DNA of 64,000 nt, taken from the NCBI GenBank assembly GCA_947447375.1, contig CANFJB010000004.1, positions 120,136-184,135 on the forward strand, in the 5' to 3' direction. The notes under the pieces are model-generated. The model was not told where the DNA came from. It was given only the letters and a program-made list of their open reading frames with translations, and ran no database searches. The position numbers were made by a program, and so were the translations under genes. Below are positions 61,459-64,000 of this stretch, piece after piece. The stretch is from Bacteroidota bacterium (GTDB taxonomy: Bacteria; Bacteroidota; Bacteroidia; Flavobacteriales; Flavobacteriaceae). Every line of letters starts with the position of its first letter. The first letter of the stretch is position 1.

Positions 61459-62502
61459 ATGAAATGGGAATCTAAATTGATAAAGCACGATGGAATTGTA
61501 AGAATAGCTGTTGCATTTGAAAAGAATGCCGAGTTAATTGCTCGAATTAAAACCATTGAAGGGTCACGATGGAGCCAATCATTAAGGGTTTGGCACTTGC
61601 CAGATACTGAAGAAAACAGGCTTCGATTCAAGCTTCCGCTCCACTACACTACTATCCCATCGGAAGAAGGAATTATACAAATCGAAAAATTCAAGCAATG
61701 GATGCATTCCAAGCGCTATAGTGAAAGTACTGTTACTTCCTATAGTGAAGCCCTAAAGTCATTTTTAATATATTATCGGGAAAAACCAATTGCTGAAATA
61801 ACCAATGACGATGTGATTGTGTATAACAATGATTTTATATTAAAAAACAATTTATCGGCATCTTATCAAAACCAAATTGTGAATGCGATAAAATTGTTTT
61901 TCCAAACCGTCATAGATACGAAAATAATGGTAGATAAAATTCACCGCCCAAAACGCGCCAAACTATTGCCAAATGTATTGAGTAAAGAGGAAGTGAAATT
62001 GATATTGAACGCACATAGCAATTACAAACACCGAATGATGCTTTCCTTAATCTATAGTTGTGGGCTTCGTTGTGGCGAATTATTGGTATTAAAGCCGGTA
62101 AATATAGATTCCAAAAGAAACATTGTATTACTAAAAAATGCTAAGGGCAAAAAAGACAGAATTGTGCCCTTAAGCCCATTTATTTTAGAAATGCTCCGAG
62201 AATATTTCAAATTATTTAAACCTAAAACGTATTTGTTTGAAGGGAAAACCCCTGGAGAATTGTATTCAGAAAAAAGCCTTCAAAGTGTTTTAAAACAAGC
62301 ACTTCAAAAAGCTAATATTACAAAACCGGTCACATTACATTGGTTGCGTCATAGTTATGCTACTCATTTATTGGAAAGTGGAACCGATTTGCGATACATT
62401 CAAGAATTATTGGGTCATAGTAGCAGCAAGACCACTGAGATCTACACTCATGTAAGTACGAAAAGCATTCAACAAATAAAAAGTCCATTTGATGATTTGT
62501 AA
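61459..62502 (+). CDS. Tyrosine recombinase (XerC/D- and IntI-like)
   Basis: 347 aa. A Bacteroidota-type N-terminal extension (about 1-60, with RWSQSLRVWHLP) precedes a SAM-like core-binding domain (about 70-160) and the catalytic domain. Catalytic residues: Arg204 (GLRCGELL), Lys around 231, His294 and Arg297 (HWLRH), His320 (LLGH) and Tyr329 (IYTHV). The C-terminus (THVSTKSIQQIKSPFDDL) recalls IntI1 (SPLDAL ending). It lacks the extra domain of integron integrases between the second and third motifs. It lies directly before the attI-like element and cassette 4, on the same strand. Confidence 0.93.
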   Translation: MKWESKLIKHDGIVRIAVAFEKNAELIARIKTIEGSRWSQSLRVWHLPDTEENRLRFKLPLHYTTIPSEEGIIQIEKFKQWMHSKRYSESTVTSYSEALKSFLIYYREKPIAEITNDDVIVYNNDFILKNNLSASYQNQIVNAIKLFFQTVIDTKIMVDKIHRPKRAKLLPNVLSKEEVKLILNAHSNYKHRMMLSLIYSCGLRCGELLVLKPVNIDSKRNIVLLKNAKGKKDRIVPLSPFILEMLREYFKLFKPKTYLFEGKTPGELYSEKSLQSVLKQALQKANITKPVTLHWLRHSYATHLLESGTDLRYIQELLGHSSSKTTEIYTHVSTKSIQQIKSPFDDL

Positions 62503-62530
62503 TAATAAAGTACTATATTTGAATTAATTA

Positions 62531-62610
62531 AAGTAGGGCATTAGTCAGACAAAGCAACCCATTATTGGGGTGATAGGTCTGAATTTGTAAGGCCTATATA
62601 CTAGTTAGCC
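62531..62610 (+). repeat. attI-like element between recombinase and first cassette
   Basis: 75% identical without gaps to 14731-14810. It holds an imperfect palindrome TCAGAC ... CCCATTATTGGG ... GTCTGA (62545-62582) and ends CTAGTTAG at the cassette boundary (62601-62608). Position and duplication suggest the primary insertion site of the recombinase; unproven. Confidence 0.7.
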
Positions 62611-63826
62611 AACATATTACCTAAAAAACTAAATATGAAATATTTAATGAAATTAATTTTGTTGTTTTTAATTTCTATAAACAGCTATTCGCAGATTAAA
62701 AACGATACATTTCAAAAAATATTAAATGTCTATTCTGATTCTTTACAATCAAAAAAATATGGAATTGTTAACTTAACAAAAAATAAAAATAAAATATATA
62801 AAAGTCAAATTGGTTGGGCTTCAGAAACTGAAAAAATGACTTCTGATAAAATATTTAACATTGGAAGTTTAACTAAAATGTTTACTTCAGTTTTAATTTT
62901 ACAAGAAATAGAGAAAGGAAAACTTAAACTTAATGATACAATTGGTACTTTCTTTTCAAAAAACAAAAATGTTGATTCGAAAATTACAATAGAAGAGCTT
63001 TTGAGGCACAAAAGTGGATTAGGTGAAATAGTTATTGATTCAATATTAAACAACTCTTTTGGAGATTATGAATACAAATACAATCATAGTTTCTTGTACA
63101 ACCTAATCCCTAAAAAACAATTCAACAAAGGAGAAAAATATCTTTATACAAATACAAACTACCAACTTTTAGGTTACATACTTGAAATAATTAATGATAA
63201 ACCTTACTCTAAAATTGTTGAAGAAAGAATTTTTGAGCCATGTAAAATGAAAAAAAGTTACACTTATTTCTCGAAAACATTAAAAAATATAGCTCATCCA
63301 ATGTTTAACGGAGAAGATTTGCTCGAACAATTAAATTATAGATTTTATTATAATTTAGCATATTCAGCAGGTTGTTTATCTTCTAACTTAAATGATTTAG
63401 AATTATTTTTCACGAGCTTGTATGAAACAAATAAATTAATTTCTAGGGAAACATTTAATAAAATGACAGAATTTCAAGACAATTATGGATTAGGAATAGA
63501 AAAAAGGAAAGTGATATCCACAATTGAATATGATTTAATTGGTCATGGTGGTGATAATTTAAGCTTTAAAATTAGAAATTGGTATAATCCTAAAACAAAG
63601 GATTTAATAATTACAATTTCCAACCAACTTGGTGACAAATTTATTGGAAAAATAAATGACGAAATAATTAAACAAATTGAATAAAAATACGTCGGCTAAC
63701 AGCGGTTTCAAGAAATGGCGTGGAATGGGATTTATTTGAAATCGGAAAGGTTATTAATTTAAAGTTTTGTTTATATTTGTGAAGGCTTGGTCTTGGTTCA
63801 TCGCCACTTCTTGAAGCCGCGAAACG
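62605..63826 (+). mobile_element. Integron-like gene cassette with serine hydrolase gene
   Basis: Starts GTTAGCC-A-AC-A-TATT (62604) and ends AATA-C-GT-C-GGCTAAC (63687-63700); complementary over 7 bp and then to 14 of 16 with the A-versus-G type mismatch. It carries one gene and closes with an alpha-type attC-like palindrome. Confidence 0.7.
62635..63684 (+). CDS. Serine hydrolase, beta-lactamase/penicillin-binding-like family
   Basis: 349 aa with a signal peptide (about 1-19). Class C-like active-site motifs: IGSLTKMF (SxxK, about 80-87), YTNTNY (YxN, about 165) and GHGGDN (HxG, about 303). Related proteins include esterases, peptidases and D-aminopeptidases; true beta-lactamase action is not implied. 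AT-rich, Lys-rich coding like the cassette 1 gene. It is the first cassette after the recombinase. Confidence 0.9.
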   Translation: MKYLMKLILLFLISINSYSQIKNDTFQKILNVYSDSLQSKKYGIVNLTKNKNKIYKSQIGWASETEKMTSDKIFNIGSLTKMFTSVLILQEIEKGKLKLNDTIGTFFSKNKNVDSKITIEELLRHKSGLGEIVIDSILNNSFGDYEYKYNHSFLYNLIPKKQFNKGEKYLYTNTNYQLLGYILEIINDKPYSKIVEERIFEPCKMKKSYTYFSKTLKNIAHPMFNGEDLLEQLNYRFYYNLAYSAGCLSSNLNDLELFFTSLYETNKLISRETFNKMTEFQDNYGLGIEKRKVISTIEYDLIGHGGDNLSFKIRNWYNPKTKDLIITISNQLGDKFIGKINDEIIKQIE

Positions 63827-63835
63827 TTATATGCA
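63694..63835 (+). repeat. attC-like palindrome, type alpha (copy 2), with internal promoter
   Basis: The same left and right arms as 15904-16047 (identical arms, loop about 85% alike with one 1-bp indel). Outer boxes GGCTAAC (63694) and GTTATATGCA (63826). A TATATTTG box at 63772-63779 points into the next cassette. Confidence 0.8.
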
Positions 63836-63865
63836 ATTTCCTAGAAACTCAACATTCCATTGAAA

Positions 63866-64000
63866 ATGAAACTAAAGCTTCCAATTATTATTATTTTATT
63901 ACTTATGTTTATTTCATGTAATAAAAATATTTACGGAATATATAATACAGAACATTCAAAAGATAAAAGCACATTACTTCAAATCAAATTGAACTCAAAT
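63866..64000 (+). CDS. Lipoprotein of unknown family, 3' end outside window
   Basis: 45 codons visible from the ATG at 63866. A lipoprotein signal (IIIILLLMFISC, Cys about 18) and then a polar stretch (NIYGIYNTEHSKDKSTLLQI). It is the gene of the cassette that starts at 63826. The product cannot be identified from the visible part. Confidence 0.7.
   Translation, partial: MKLKLPIIIILLLMFISCNKNIYGIYNTEHSKDKSTLLQIKLNSN

Noticed and set aside
61459..62502. Calling the recombinase IntI
   Set aside because: It lacks the extra domain between the second and third catalytic motifs that defines IntI, and its N-terminal extension is unlike IntI. I therefore call it only a tyrosine recombinase.
62635..63684. 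Antibiotic-resistance beta-lactamase
   Set aside because: Active-site motifs are shared with esterases and peptidases of the same fold, and nothing in the sequence supports drug hydrolysis specifically.

Overview
The window is chromosomal DNA from a member of the Bacteroidota, most likely a Flavobacterium or close relative in the Flavobacteriaceae. The evidence is the low GC content, the many promoters with the Bacteroidota -7 box TAnnTTTG, a secreted protein with a type IX secretion (T9SS) C-terminal sorting domain, DUF4252/DUF6048/DUF6452/DUF6787 family genes, a zeaxanthin-type crt cluster and TonB-dependent receptors. No rRNA, tRNA or CRISPR array was recognised.

Layout. 1-2437: end of a carotenoid operon (crtI partial, crtB, crtZ). 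2488-4516: reverse operon with an ECF sigma factor, a membrane partner and two DUF4252 proteins. 4692-10199: vitamin B12 uptake (BtuB-like receptor behind a cobalamin riboswitch on the minus strand; BtuF-like lipoprotein and BtuC-like permease on the plus strand; no ATPase nearby). 10328-12492: trmH and purB. 12600-17510: accessory region with a broken HU/tspO junction, a DEAD-box helicase, a short gene-cassette array and a RAYT transposase. 17533-29777: housekeeping genes (NUDIX, pyrE, birA, rsfS, ftsH, LUD protein, cdsA, psd, acyl-CoA-binding protein, exported SOD, methyltransferases, ZIP). 29821-42776: orphan DUF433 gene, murQ, pentapeptide protein, terC, msrA, lolD-like, rlmD, aminotransferase, valS. 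42891-50515: serA, serC, acyl-CoA reductase, ferredoxin, TonB receptor, ychF. 50918-59236: parE, parC, purL. 59240-64000: second accessory region with a toxin-antitoxin cassette, an HU-family gene, a tyrosine recombinase and further cassettes.

The most interesting content is an integron-like system. Four single-locus units (14805-16038, 16039-16614, 59458-60210, 62605-63826) each begin with GTTA plus a unit-specific sequence and end with the reverse complement of that same sequence. Each is followed by an imperfect palindrome of about 130 bp that ends in the GTTA of the next unit. This is the architecture of integron cassettes and attC sites. A tyrosine recombinase (61459-62502) sits directly before one array, separated from it by an 80-bp attI-like element. 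A 75%-identical copy of that element precedes the other array. The recombinase lacks the insertion typical of IntI and has a Bacteroidota-type N-terminal extension, so if functional this would be a divergent integron.

A second unusual structure is an array of GC-centred palindromes spaced exactly 22 bp apart (five copies at 60493-60599, four at 12604-12686). It lies at an identical distance from a -7 box in front of an HU-family gene and of a 13-codon remnant of such a gene. The elements resemble operators and may control the HU-family gene.
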